NCBI GenBank assembly: GCA_937900125.1
Contig: CALCEK010000273.1
Coordinates: forward strand, 1 to 8,301
DNA: 8,301 bases
Reading direction: 5' to 3'
From: an uncultured Treponema sp.
GTDB taxonomy: Bacteria > Spirochaetota > Spirochaetia > Treponematales > Treponemataceae
The notes under the pieces were generated by a model. It saw nothing but the letters and a program-made list of their open reading frames with translations. It was not told where the DNA came from and did not search any database. Position numbers and translations under genes: made by a program. Below, in pieces: positions 1 to 6,543 of the stretch. Within the stretch, counting starts at the first letter, position 1, and every line of letters starts with the position of its first letter.

Positions 1-363
1 GATAAAATAGCGGTACCTACGGCTTGTGGCACTAAACCGCGCATTAAAAGAATTTTCAACTATCTGCGCCTGCATAACACGAATATCATCTGGCAACAAA
101 CAATTCAGTGCAAGCGGATATTTGTGCACGGGAATAGAATCTATGGGTGAAAAAAAATTTGCAGCCTGTGCCACTGCATGTACACCAGAATCAGTTCTCC
201 CGCTGCCATACAGTGCAACGGGCTGCTTGTGCAACTTTGCCAATGCCGCTTCAAGTTCTGCCTGCACTGTGCGCACAGGAGCACCGTGTGCACACGTATC
301 TTGCCGCTGCCATCCGCAAAAGTGCGTTCCATCGTAGGAAAGAGTAAGGAGAATATTCCTCAT
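1..363 (-). CDS. truA: tRNA pseudouridine(38-40) synthase TruA, N-terminal part (cut by window edge)
   Basis: TruA converts uridines 38-40 of the tRNA anticodon arm to pseudouridine. The minus frame is open for 121 codons from ATG at 361-363 to base 1 with no stop, so only the N-terminal half of a roughly 250-residue enzyme is present. It shows the early LSYDGTHFCGWQRQ motif, RTVQ at about residue 31, and the signature GSGRTDSGVHA at about 53-63, whose Asp58 is the catalytic nucleophile of the family. ARFSATSRRYRY follows near the cut. The start overlaps the stop of the upstream DUF2225 gene as ATGA, indicating translational coupling as the last visible gene of the operon. No strong ribosome-binding site is seen. 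The segment is about 48% GC by hand count and rich in CAG, GTG, CAC and CTG codons, unlike its AT-rich neighbours. Identification is secure; the compositional shift is unexplained. Confidence 0.95.
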   Translation of the reverse strand, partial: MRNILLTLSYDGTHFCGWQRQDTCAHGAPVRTVQAELEAALAKLHKQPVALYGSGRTDSGVHAVAQAANFFSPIDSIPVHKYPLALNCLLPDDIRVMQAQIVENSFNARFSATSRRYRYFI

Positions 364-1262
364 TCTTCAAAATCTTCTATGTCTGGCATATTGGCATTTG
401 CCAAATCTTTGGAAATTCTATCGTACAGGTTGCGTGAATGTTCAAGCAGTGGCCCCGGCTTTTCTTTTGAAGATTTTCCTAAGCCAAAAATACGCGCAAT
501 GGCACGCTTATATTCATCAAGCTTTTTAAGCCGTTGTTGTTCATCTTCACGCTGCCCATATTTATATTCCAACAGCCCACATAAATACACCACGCCATCA
601 TAGCCATAATTTTTATCCATATCAGGACCAAAATTTAAGATTGTTTCAATGGATTCAACTCGTGCTAACTCGTTTGCAAGTGTTTGCTGGTAAAAAAATA
701 AAGCTTTGCGATAAAAAACTTCGGCAATATAGGCATAATTGTACCCAGGACAAACTTTATCAAGTTCTTTACAAAGCCAAGCAAGGCGCAAAGAAATCAT
801 TCCACGTTTAAAAGTCGGCGCATAAGCCACATCAACTTCTTCATAAGTTAAAAGTGCCAAATAATACATTGCGCAACCATCAAAAAGCGTCCGCTCATGG
901 CGCAAATCGTAATAAGGAAAAACCGTTTCAACTGATTTTTTCCTTTTATCTTGCGAGTTCATAATGCGTTCAATGCTACTTTTGTCTTTTACATCGTTAA
1001 AATCTTTCCATAAAAATCCTGTGTTGCACCTAGGACAACAACCAATGTCATACAAAAGCGGGTACACTTGCCCAAATTTTTTTGAAGGCTCAAAGTTTCG
1101 GTGCAATTCGTCAGTCAAATCGCCTGCAATCATTCTGCCCCCGCCCTTGTGCATAACTTCTTGGCTGAATTGTTTGCCGCACACAGGACAAATAATTTTT
1201 TCCTTTGCCCAATATGTGATAGACGGGGATTTTTCATTTGATTCTTTTTGAGTTTTTGCCAT
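360..1262 (-). CDS. DUF2225 family zinc-ribbon protein, function unknown
   Basis: This is a 300-residue protein of unknown function. An N-terminal zinc-ribbon-like module has CPVC at about residues 25-28 and CCPRC at about 75-79, with Cys25, Cys28, Cys76 and Cys79 as the likely metal ligands. The spacing and the Tyr-rich stretch before the second pair (VYPLLYDIG) match the DUF2225 family as I remember it. The rest is mostly helical with many Tyr and Leu (for example FYRKALFFYQQTL near residue 190), reminiscent of TPR-type helices, and there is a charged C-terminus. No signal peptide or membrane segment is seen, so it is probably cytoplasmic. ATG is preceded by GAGG with a 7-base gap. The gene starts 3 bases after acpS and its stop overlaps the truA start, so it is inside the operon. 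The family name is a recognition call; no function should be inferred from it. Confidence 0.82.
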   Translation of the reverse strand: MAKTQKESNEKSPSITYWAKEKIICPVCGKQFSQEVMHKGGGRMIAGDLTDELHRNFEPSKKFGQVYPLLYDIGCCPRCNTGFLWKDFNDVKDKSSIERIMNSQDKRKKSVETVFPYYDLRHERTLFDGCAMYYLALLTYEEVDVAYAPTFKRGMISLRLAWLCKELDKVCPGYNYAYIAEVFYRKALFFYQQTLANELARVESIETILNFGPDMDKNYGYDGVVYLCGLLEYKYGQREDEQQRLKKLDEYKRAIARIFGLGKSSKEKPGPLLEHSRNLYDRISKDLANANMPDIEDFEE

Positions 1263-1265
1263 AAT

Positions 1266-1649
1266 TCAACCTCGCTCTATAATTGCGTATGCCAACGCAT
1301 ATTCTTTTTCGTGGCTTAATGAAAGATGCACTTTGCAATTTTTTGTACACCTTTTAAATAATTCCTCTTGAACTTTGTTTTGAGTTTTTAGATTCGGTTT
1401 TCCTAAATCATCTTTTTGAACAAACACATCTTTTAAGGAAAAATCAATAAATCCCGTACCCAATGCTTTAAAAAATGCCTCTTTTGCTGCAAAACGGGCA
1501 GCATAATATTCGCACAAACGATTTTCCGACGCACTTTGCCCGCTAAACATTTCTTTTTCATTAAAAAATCGGTTTATCATTTCGGGATTTGAAACCCACC
1601 GCTTAAACCGAGAAATTTTTGCTATATCGCACCCGATTCCATAAATCAT
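1266..1649 (-). CDS. acpS: holo-[acyl-carrier-protein] synthase
   Basis: AcpS transfers 4'-phosphopantetheine from CoA to the conserved serine of apo-acyl carrier protein, activating it for fatty-acid synthesis in the cytoplasm. The 127-residue length is normal. The N-terminal motif IGCDIAKISRF carries the metal-binding Asp8. The second signature, AARFAAKEAFFKALG at about residues 50-64, carries Glu57 (metal ligand) and Lys61. The closing VHLSLSHEKEYALAYA motif is also typical. The start ATG overlaps the cdaR stop as ATGA, so translation is probably coupled; the ribosome-binding site is weak. DUF2225 follows after 3 bases. No oddities are seen, and the protein looks complete and active. Confidence 0.95.
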   Translation of the reverse strand: MIYGIGCDIAKISRFKRWVSNPEMINRFFNEKEMFSGQSASENRLCEYYAARFAAKEAFFKALGTGFIDFSLKDVFVQKDDLGKPNLKTQNKVQEELFKRCTKNCKVHLSLSHEKEYALAYAIIERG

Positions 1650-2653
1650 TCTGCGTCCCCGCCCCCTATTTCTCCCGCATTTTCTTCTACACGTTCAAGA
1701 ACTTCGGGTTCTGGAAACAAAACAGAAAGTTCTACAGTTTGAACAGATTGTTCTACAAGTTCCGTTTTATTTGGAATTACAAGCGTTACAGGCAGCGTAA
1801 AAAGTCCCGTTTTTTGCAAATTGGCGCAATTAACACGCGCTAAAATGTTTTCTTTGCTAAGTTTTTCCATCTGTAAAACAGTTCCTTTTAAGGTAACATC
1901 AATGTAAAAAGGACCATTTACAATTTCAGCTCCATTTAAGTTTGTGTATGCGATTTGAATTTTTTCAAAATTTTTTGTCGTAATTGCCTCAGAAATGTTA
2001 ACAGAAGCATTTACATTTGTTTGACTATCCATTTTTACAAGTGAATTTCGGTTCACTGGGAAAATTTCTTTTTCAATTGATTCTGAAAGTCCAGAAATGG
2101 GAAGTTCTGTCGTGGGAATCGAATCAAGGGATTCCACAATACTTTTTGGACCTTCAACATAAATAGTTTCTGGCTCTAATTTAATAGAAGAAACTTCATA
2201 GCCATAAAGCACCTCCCCAGAAATTGAAGGTTTTAGCGGCACATAGCGAAAAATTGACTCTTCCACATTTAAAGAAATTGACTCAGGATTTACGGTGATT
2301 TCTAGCGGTTCCATAAGCAAAAGCCTATCCGCTGGAGTGACCAAAACGGGAAACTGAAATTTGCCTTCTTTTGTCTGCGCACTTAAATCAACGCAAGCAA
2401 CAAAATCGTTTTCCGAAACAGAAGCCAATTGCTCTGTGCGGGCGCGGACAGAAACTTTTACAGTTTTAATCCGATTCACATTTGTGGCGGCGGTCATTGA
2501 ACCATTTTCTACAATAGATAGCGGAACGGTAAAAACTTTTCTGTCCAACGTTGACATCTGATAAAAAAAGTAAATTATCAGTGCCAATACAAAACAAACA
2601 GCTAGTGCTATCCAATTATCAATTATTTTTTCAAGAAGGCGTTTTTTGTTCAT
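1646..2653 (-). CDS. cdaR: YbbR-domain protein CdaR, membrane partner of the c-di-AMP cyclase
   Basis: This YbbR-repeat protein is encoded directly downstream of cdaA. In Firmicutes such proteins (CdaR) bind and modulate CdaA at the membrane. About 335 residues are seen: a short basic N-terminus (NKKRLLEK), one membrane helix at about residues 12-32 (WIALAVCFVLALIIYFFY), then an extracytoplasmic region with about three YbbR-like beta-rich repeats, roughly 40-130, 135-230 and 235-325. The tail is acidic and Gly-rich. The gene overlaps the 3' end of cdaA by about 23 bases. I chose ATG at 2651-2653; a TTG one codon upstream (2654-2656) is an equally good start because GAGG lies 6 bases from TTG and 9 from ATG. 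Its stop overlaps the acpS start. In many Firmicutes glmM follows at this position, but here acpS does. Confidence 0.88.
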   Translation of the reverse strand: MNKKRLLEKIIDNWIALAVCFVLALIIYFFYQMSTLDRKVFTVPLSIVENGSMTAATNVNRIKTVKVSVRARTEQLASVSENDFVACVDLSAQTKEGKFQFPVLVTPADRLLLMEPLEITVNPESISLNVEESIFRYVPLKPSISGEVLYGYEVSSIKLEPETIYVEGPKSIVESLDSIPTTELPISGLSESIEKEIFPVNRNSLVKMDSQTNVNASVNISEAITTKNFEKIQIAYTNLNGAEIVNGPFYIDVTLKGTVLQMEKLSKENILARVNCANLQKTGLFTLPVTLVIPNKTELVEQSVQTVELSVLFPEPEVLERVEENAGEIGGGDAE

Positions 2654-3446
2654 CAATGGTGTCCTCTATGGTCTTTGCATCTGGGGTTAATTCCAAAAGA
2701 CTTTCCAAAATGCGCGTAAGTTGTTCCATCGTCAAATCATAATGCAGCTTAGAATCATAGGCAAGGCTGATTGCGCCAGTTTCTTCGCTCACAACAAGGA
2801 CAACGCTATCGCTCTGCTCTGAAAGTCCAAGGGCGGCTCTGTGGCGCGTTCCAAATGTCTTTTTAATGTCGTACTGTTCACTTAAAGGCAAAACACAACC
2901 TGCGGCAACAAGTTTTCCATCTTGAATAAAACACGCCCCATCGTGGAGCGGAGTATCATGACCAAAAATTGTTACCAAAAGACTTGTTGAAAGGTCGGCA
3001 TTTATTTTTGTTCCCTGATTTATGATATTGTCCAATTTAGTGCGACGCAAAAATACAGCCAACATTCCGCGTTTTTGTTGAGAAAGTTGCGTTGCAGCGT
3101 ACAAAACTTGGTCAACATAAGTGTGTTTTGACCTATTGCCAAAAGAAAACCATTCGGATTGACCTAAACGCAAAAGGATTTTTCTAATCTCAGGCTGAAA
3201 AACAATGGCAAATCCGACAACAAGAACTGGTGTTATCATATTTAAAATCCATTTTAATGTCGTCAAATCAAAAATGATAACAACAGCATAGGCAATCGCA
3301 ATTATTACAGCTGCTTTTAAAACCTGTGCCGAATTTGTGCGGACAATCAATTCGTATGATTTGTACAAAAGAAAAGTCAAAATTCCAATGTCTAAAATAG
3401 GACGAATGTATGAATATATTGACAAAAAACCTTCAAAATTATTCAT
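2631..3446 (-). CDS. cdaA: diadenylate cyclase CdaA (c-di-AMP synthase)
   Basis: CdaA condenses two ATP into the second messenger cyclic di-AMP, which controls potassium, osmotic balance and cell-wall homeostasis in the species studied. The 271-residue protein has three predicted N-terminal membrane helices (about residues 13-30, 42-60 and 65-84) and then a cytoplasmic DAC domain. Both catalytic signatures are intact: HDGA at 168-171 (with Asp169-Gly170-Ala171) and GTRHRAA at 199-205. The N-terminal membrane layout distinguishes it from soluble DisA and matches the CdaA class. AGAGGAA lies before the ATG. The first 8 bases overlap the end of folP, and cdaR overlaps its 3' end, so folP, cdaA and cdaR should be translated from one message. 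Substrate and product are family knowledge, and all key residues are visible. Confidence 0.95.
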   Translation of the reverse strand: MNNFEGFLSIYSYIRPILDIGILTFLLYKSYELIVRTNSAQVLKAAVIIAIAYAVVIIFDLTTLKWILNMITPVLVVGFAIVFQPEIRKILLRLGQSEWFSFGNRSKHTYVDQVLYAATQLSQQKRGMLAVFLRRTKLDNIINQGTKINADLSTSLLVTIFGHDTPLHDGACFIQDGKLVAAGCVLPLSEQYDIKKTFGTRHRAALGLSEQSDSVVLVVSEETGAISLAYDSKLHYDLTMEQLTRILESLLELTPDAKTIEDTIDEQKTPS

Positions 3447-4278
3447 TGAATTCCTCTCTTTTGGGGATTCCGATTTTTTTTAATATTTTAAGACTATCTA
3501 CAGTTTCTTTTACATCGTGAACGCGCAGTATATTTGCCCCGTTTAACACCGCAAGTATATTTGCTGTAAGCGTTCCGCTAAGACGCTCTTCAACCGCCCG
3601 TCCTGTAATTTCTCCGATGCAATTTTTTCTTGAAAGTGCCATAACAACGGGATACTTACCCGCACACAACAAACCGCATTTTTTTATCAATTCGGTGTTT
3701 GCCTCTAAGTCCTTTCCAAATCCTATTCCAGGGTCAACAATAATTTTTTTATCTGAAATTCCGTTTTTAAGTGCAAAATTTGCTCGGCTTTCTAAATATT
3801 CATTCACTTCCTTAAAAGCGTCTTTGTAAATGGGATTTTTTTGCATTTCTTTGGGATTTCCGCGTTTGTGCATCAAAATGACGGGGAGTTTTTTTTCTGC
3901 AATAAAAGGAGCTAACGCCTCATCATCTTCAAATGCCGAAATGTCATTTAAAATGTCAGCACCTTCATTCCATGCGGCTTCCATTACCGCACGACTTCTT
4001 GTGTCGATAGAAATTGGAATATTAGAATGTTTGCGGATTTCGTTTACAATTCCTAAAATACGCTTAATTTGTTCAACTTCAGAAACATATTCACTTCCTG
4101 GCCTAGAAGATTCCGAGCCAATGTCGATTATATCAGCTCCTTCGTCAATAAGAGAAAGTGCAAGCGAAACTCCGCCCCGACTTTTTTCGTAAAAACTATC
4201 TGGGGTGCAATTTACAATTCCCATCACAAAAGCGGGCAAATCTGATTTTATAACTTTATCTGCTAATTGTAATTCCAT
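3439..4278 (-). CDS. folP: dihydropteroate synthase
   Basis: FolP joins 6-hydroxymethyl-dihydropterin pyrophosphate with p-aminobenzoate to make dihydropteroate in folate synthesis, and is the target of sulfonamides. The 279-residue TIM-barrel enzyme shows all the usual motifs: MGIVNCTPDSF at about 19-29, IDIGSESSRPGSE at 51-63, IDTRS at 91-95, NDIS at 111-114, DPGIGFGKD at 182-190, SRK at 216-218 and the terminal RVHDV near 252. Phe29 and Pro60 in the loops linked to sulfonamide resistance elsewhere are unaltered. The ATG lies 29 bases after the dxs stop with no recognisable ribosome-binding site, while a promoter-like sequence sits immediately upstream, so the mRNA may be leaderless. Its 3' end overlaps the cdaA start by 8 bases. 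Confidence 0.96.
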   Translation of the reverse strand: MELQLADKVIKSDLPAFVMGIVNCTPDSFYEKSRGGVSLALSLIDEGADIIDIGSESSRPGSEYVSEVEQIKRILGIVNEIRKHSNIPISIDTRSRAVMEAAWNEGADILNDISAFEDDEALAPFIAEKKLPVILMHKRGNPKEMQKNPIYKDAFKEVNEYLESRANFALKNGISDKKIIVDPGIGFGKDLEANTELIKKCGLLCAGKYPVVMALSRKNCIGEITGRAVEERLSGTLTANILAVLNGANILRVHDVKETVDSLKILKKIGIPKREEFNE

Positions 4279-4286
4279 TTTTTTAC

Positions 4287-4315
4287 ATTATGCGCTTTTA
4301 TTTGAGTTTAGGCAA
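4287..4315 (-). promoter_or_regulatory. candidate sigma-70-type promoter of the folP operon
   Basis: On the minus strand, TTGCCT (4310-4315) and CATAAT (4287-4292) are separated by 17 bases. They match the -35 and -10 consensus at 4 of 6 and 5 of 6 positions. The expected start point is near 4280, only about 2 bases before the folP ATG. The -35 box overlaps the last codons and stop of dxs. The same -10 (CATAAT) and spacer recur at 6498-6526. This is pattern-based and could be chance in AT-rich DNA. Confidence 0.45.
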
Positions 4316-6251
4316 CATCGCACCCTAAAAGTTTTAATGCGCATTTTTCTATATTTTCTGCAGAAAGGCAAGCTTCTTCAAGAAGTTGTTCCCTGCTTCC
4401 ATTTGAAGGAAAAATATCTGGAAAAGCGCAAATGCCGATGCGTACATTTTTAGAAAAATCGCTTTCCATAATAATTTCCTTAAGATAAATTGAAATTCCG
4501 CCCTGCAAAACTCCATCTTCTACAAAAACAATTGCTTTGTAATCTTTTGCAATGCTCAAAAAATATTTTGTATCAAAAGGTTTTAAAAACCTAAGCGTGT
4601 ACAAATCGCTTTCATAACCGCGCAATAATAAAGCTCTAGCCGCAGTAAGAGTTTCTTTATACATTCCACCTGTACAAACTAATAGTATTTTTTGATTTTC
4701 AGTCTGCCGAGTATTTTCAGATTCATTACAGAAATTTGCGTAAATGGCTGGGGCAAATTCTTCGGCTTTTATGTGTAAGCCACGTCCTATTTCTATGGGG
4801 CGAGCAAATGATTCTAATTCTGAAGGGCAAGAACTTTTTGGCCAGCGTATACAAACGGGGCTGTTTGCAATATGAATTGCCCAATCAAGCGCAATTTCTA
4901 ATTCTTTTGCAGAACAAATGCTCAACATCGTCATATTTGGTATGGGACGAATAAGCGCAATGTCAAAAATTCCCTGATGAGTTTCTCCGTCAGAGGGAAC
5001 AGCTCCCGCCCTATCAAAAACAAAAACAACGTGCCTGTTTTGAAGCGCAATATCTTCTATTATTTGGTCAATCGACCGCTGAATAAATGTTGAATAAATC
5101 GCCACAATCGGAATCAAATTTCCTGCGGCAAGCCCCCCTGCAAAAGTTACAGCGTGTTCTTCTGCAATACCAACGTCAAAAAATCGCTCCTTAAAATGCC
5201 TAGAAAAAGCATCAAGCCCCGTTCCCTTAGACATTGCCGCCGTAACCGCAACAATTTTTTTGTTTTTTTCGCCAATATTTACAATGCACCTGCTAAAAGC
5301 TTCTGTAAAACTTAAAGTATCAAATTTTTCCATAACGCCGTCGCTAATGTTAAATGGACCTACGCCATGAAAAGTTGACGGGTCATTTTCTGCGGGGCTA
5401 TAGCCTTTTCCTTTTTTTGTTACAATATGAATTACAACGGGTCTAGGCACTTTTTGCACACGTCTTAAGATTATTTCAAGCTGATGAATATTGTGTCCGT
5501 TTAAAGGTCCTACATATTCAAATCCAAGGTCAACAAACAAATTATTTGTCAGCAAAAGCCCTTTTAAGCCGCGTTTAAAGCGATAAATAAATTTTCCCAA
5601 ATGCCGATTCACATACGGAATGTCATCTACCGCTCGGTCAATTTTGTAGCGAAGCCTTTGATACGAACCTGTCATTGTCAATCGGGACAAATATCGCGAA
5701 ACCGCCCCCGTATTTTTGCTGATTGACATTTGATTGTCATTTACAATAACAATTAAATTCTTTGCAAGTTGCCCTGCACAACTTAACGCTTCGTATGCCA
5801 TTCCGCCTGTGAGAGCTCCGTCACCGATTACAACCACAACTTTGTCTTTTCGACCTTGCAATCCCCAAGCGGTAAGAAGTCCAAGTGCAGAAGAAATTGA
5901 AGAAGATGCGTGACCTGCGTCAAAATAATCATGAGGACTTTCCTTGATTCTTGTAAAACCAGAAATTCCATTTTTTGTTCGCAATGTCGAAAAAGAATCG
6001 TAGCGACCAGTAAGCAATTTGTGCGGATAACATTGATGGCTAACGTCCCAAATTATGGCATCCTGCGGACTAGAAAAAACTCTATGCAATGCAATGGTCA
6101 ATTCAACAACACCAAGATTGCTCGCTAAATGCCCCCCATTTTTTCCAACAACTTCTATTATTTTATTTCGTATTTCACTCGCAAGCAGAGGAAGTTTTTC
6201 TTCCGAAAGTTTCTTTACATCTTGCGGTGAATGAATCGACTGCAAAAGCAA
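4308..6251 (-). CDS. dxs: 1-deoxy-D-xylulose-5-phosphate synthase
   Basis: DXS condenses pyruvate and glyceraldehyde-3-phosphate to 1-deoxy-D-xylulose-5-phosphate, the first step of the MEP isoprenoid pathway and a precursor for thiamine and pyridoxal. With the TTG start at 6249-6251 it is 647 residues, a normal length. It shows GGH near 39-41, the ThDP-binding GDGALTGGMAYEAL at about 143-156 with NDNQMSIS at 171-178, FDVGIAEEHAVTFAGG with the catalytic Glu, FVFDRAG, and DGETHQG. The C-terminal transketolase domain is complete. The frame can be read 21 codons further upstream to 6314, but those codons are the terminator hairpin and its U-tract (giving FFF). TTG has AAGGAG 6 bases before it, and the resulting N-terminus (LLQSIHSPQDVKKLS) aligns with known DXS starts, so TTG is preferred. 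NDNQ replaces the usual NDNE, which is minor. Confidence 0.95.
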   Translation of the reverse strand: MLLQSIHSPQDVKKLSEEKLPLLASEIRNKIIEVVGKNGGHLASNLGVVELTIALHRVFSSPQDAIIWDVSHQCYPHKLLTGRYDSFSTLRTKNGISGFTRIKESPHDYFDAGHASSSISSALGLLTAWGLQGRKDKVVVVIGDGALTGGMAYEALSCAGQLAKNLIVIVNDNQMSISKNTGAVSRYLSRLTMTGSYQRLRYKIDRAVDDIPYVNRHLGKFIYRFKRGLKGLLLTNNLFVDLGFEYVGPLNGHNIHQLEIILRRVQKVPRPVVIHIVTKKGKGYSPAENDPSTFHGVGPFNISDGVMEKFDTLSFTEAFSRCIVNIGEKNKKIVAVTAAMSKGTGLDAFSRHFKERFFDVGIAEEHAVTFAGGLAAGNLIPIVAIYSTFIQRSIDQIIEDIALQNRHVVFVFDRAGAVPSDGETHQGIFDIALIRPIPNMTMLSICSAKELEIALDWAIHIANSPVCIRWPKSSCPSELESFARPIEIGRGLHIKAEEFAPAIYANFCNESENTRQTENQKILLVCTGGMYKETLTAARALLLRGYESDLYTLRFLKPFDTKYFLSIAKDYKAIVFVEDGVLQGGISIYLKEIIMESDFSKNVRIGICAFPDIFPSNGSREQLLEEACLSAENIEKCALKLLGCDVA

Positions 6252-6257
6252 ATGTAT

Positions 6258-6263
6258 CTCCTT
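6258..6263 (-). promoter_or_regulatory. ribosome-binding site that fixes the dxs TTG start
   Basis: AAGGAG on the minus strand lies 6 bases before TTG (6249-6251). No similar site precedes the upstream in-frame ATG codons at 6309-6314, which lie before the terminator. The site therefore decides for the shorter dxs protein. Confidence 0.75.
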
Positions 6264-6281
6264 GTGCCAATAGTGATAGTC

Positions 6282-6307
6282 AAAAAAAAAGCCGGGAATT
6301 ATCCCGG
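6282..6307 (-). terminator. intrinsic terminator between the microprotein gene and dxs
   Basis: Read on the minus strand, CCGGGA, a TAAT loop and TCCCGG form a perfect 6-bp GC-rich stem, followed by one C and nine consecutive T. This is a textbook Rho-independent terminator oriented to stop transcription coming from the microprotein gene. Its U-tract ends about 30 bases before the dxs start, so it either separates the two units or acts as an attenuator for dxs. Confidence 0.88.
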
Positions 6308-6332
6308 TCATCATTCAGTGCGTGGACACTCC

Positions 6333-6360
6333 AAAGAATCATAGTAAATTAAGATTCTTT
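6333..6360 (-). repeat. inverted repeat in the 3' untranslated region of the microprotein gene
   Basis: AAAGAATC (6353-6360 on the minus strand) and GATTCTTT (6333-6340) form an 8-bp perfect stem around a 12-base AT-rich loop, between the microprotein stop and the terminator. It has no U-tract of its own. It may stabilise the short mRNA or form part of the dxs leader, and chance is possible because it is AT-rich. Confidence 0.4.
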
Positions 6361-6377
6361 AGCTTTGAAGGCAAATT

Positions 6378-6467
6378 TTACTTGCTCTTATGACGATTCC
6401 GTCTTAACTTCTTCTTTCGCTTATGTGTCGCTATTTTTGCGCGCTTTCTCTTTTTACCACAAGGCAC
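6378..6467 (-). CDS. 29-residue basic AURKAIP1/COX24-family ribosomal microprotein (bS22/mS38-like)
   Basis: This very small gene encodes 29 residues beginning MPCGKKRKRAKIATHKRKKK and ending LRRNRHKSK; more than half of them are Lys or Arg. The pattern of KRKR, then HKRKKK, then RRNRHK matches the COX24 C-terminal family, which includes mitochondrial mS38 (AURKAIP1) and the mycobacterial small-subunit protein bS22. The likely role is binding rRNA in the 30S subunit near the decoding region. The start is GTG at 6465-6467, 7 bases after GAGGAG; an ATT just before it is not needed. A consensus-like promoter lies upstream and an intrinsic terminator downstream, which supports a genuine gene despite its size. 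Function is inferred from family likeness. Cys3 is the only cysteine and a lone one, so it is not a zinc knuckle. Confidence 0.88.
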   Translation of the reverse strand: MPCGKKRKRAKIATHKRKKKLRRNRHKSK

Positions 6468-6474
6468 AATAGAA

Positions 6475-6480
6475 CTCCTC
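6475..6480 (-). promoter_or_regulatory. ribosome-binding site of the microprotein gene
   Basis: GAGGAG on the minus strand is 7 bases before the GTG start. It is the main reason for choosing GTG over the adjacent ATT, and it shows that this tiny frame is translated. Confidence 0.78.
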
Positions 6481-6497
6481 AAAAGTAAGTTTCTTTA

Positions 6498-6526
6498 ATT
6501 ATGGATTTTTTTTTTGGTAACGTCAA
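6498..6526 (-). promoter_or_regulatory. sigma-70-type promoter of the microprotein gene
   Basis: On the minus strand, TTGACG (6521-6526) and CATAAT (6498-6503) each match the consensus at 5 of 6 positions and are 17 bases apart. The spacer contains a run of ten A. The predicted start near 6491 gives a leader of about 24 bases containing GAGGAG. It begins about 20 bases after the hemW stop, so it makes the microprotein independent of hemW. Confidence 0.75.
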
Positions 6527-6543
6527 GTGGAAAGTTCTTTCTT

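Noticed and set aside
178..603. Plus-strand open frame of 141 codons
   Set aside because: It runs antisense across both truA and the DUF2225 gene. Its Cys- and His-rich start reflects the GC-rich truA complement, not a metal-binding protein.
964..1251. Plus-strand open frame of 95 codons opposite DUF2225
   Set aside because: It is entirely antisense to a gene with clear zinc-ribbon motifs, has no ribosome-binding site and no recognisable protein character.
3830..4192. Plus-strand open frame of 120 codons opposite folP
   Set aside because: It is the antisense shadow of a fully conserved folP; its Ser- and Ile-rich translation mirrors the AT-rich minus-strand codons.
6260..6286. TTGACT at the end of the terminator U-tract as a dxs -35 box
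   Set aside because: The bases 16-18 downstream (around GAGATA) do not resemble a -10 and coincide with the ribosome-binding site, leaving no room for a leader.
6273..6332. Possible 20-codon leader peptide on the minus strand before dxs, starting at an ATG inside the 6333-6360 hairpin region
   Set aside because: No ribosome-binding site precedes it and it ends within the terminator U-tract; there is no run of regulatory codons such as those used in amino-acid attenuation.
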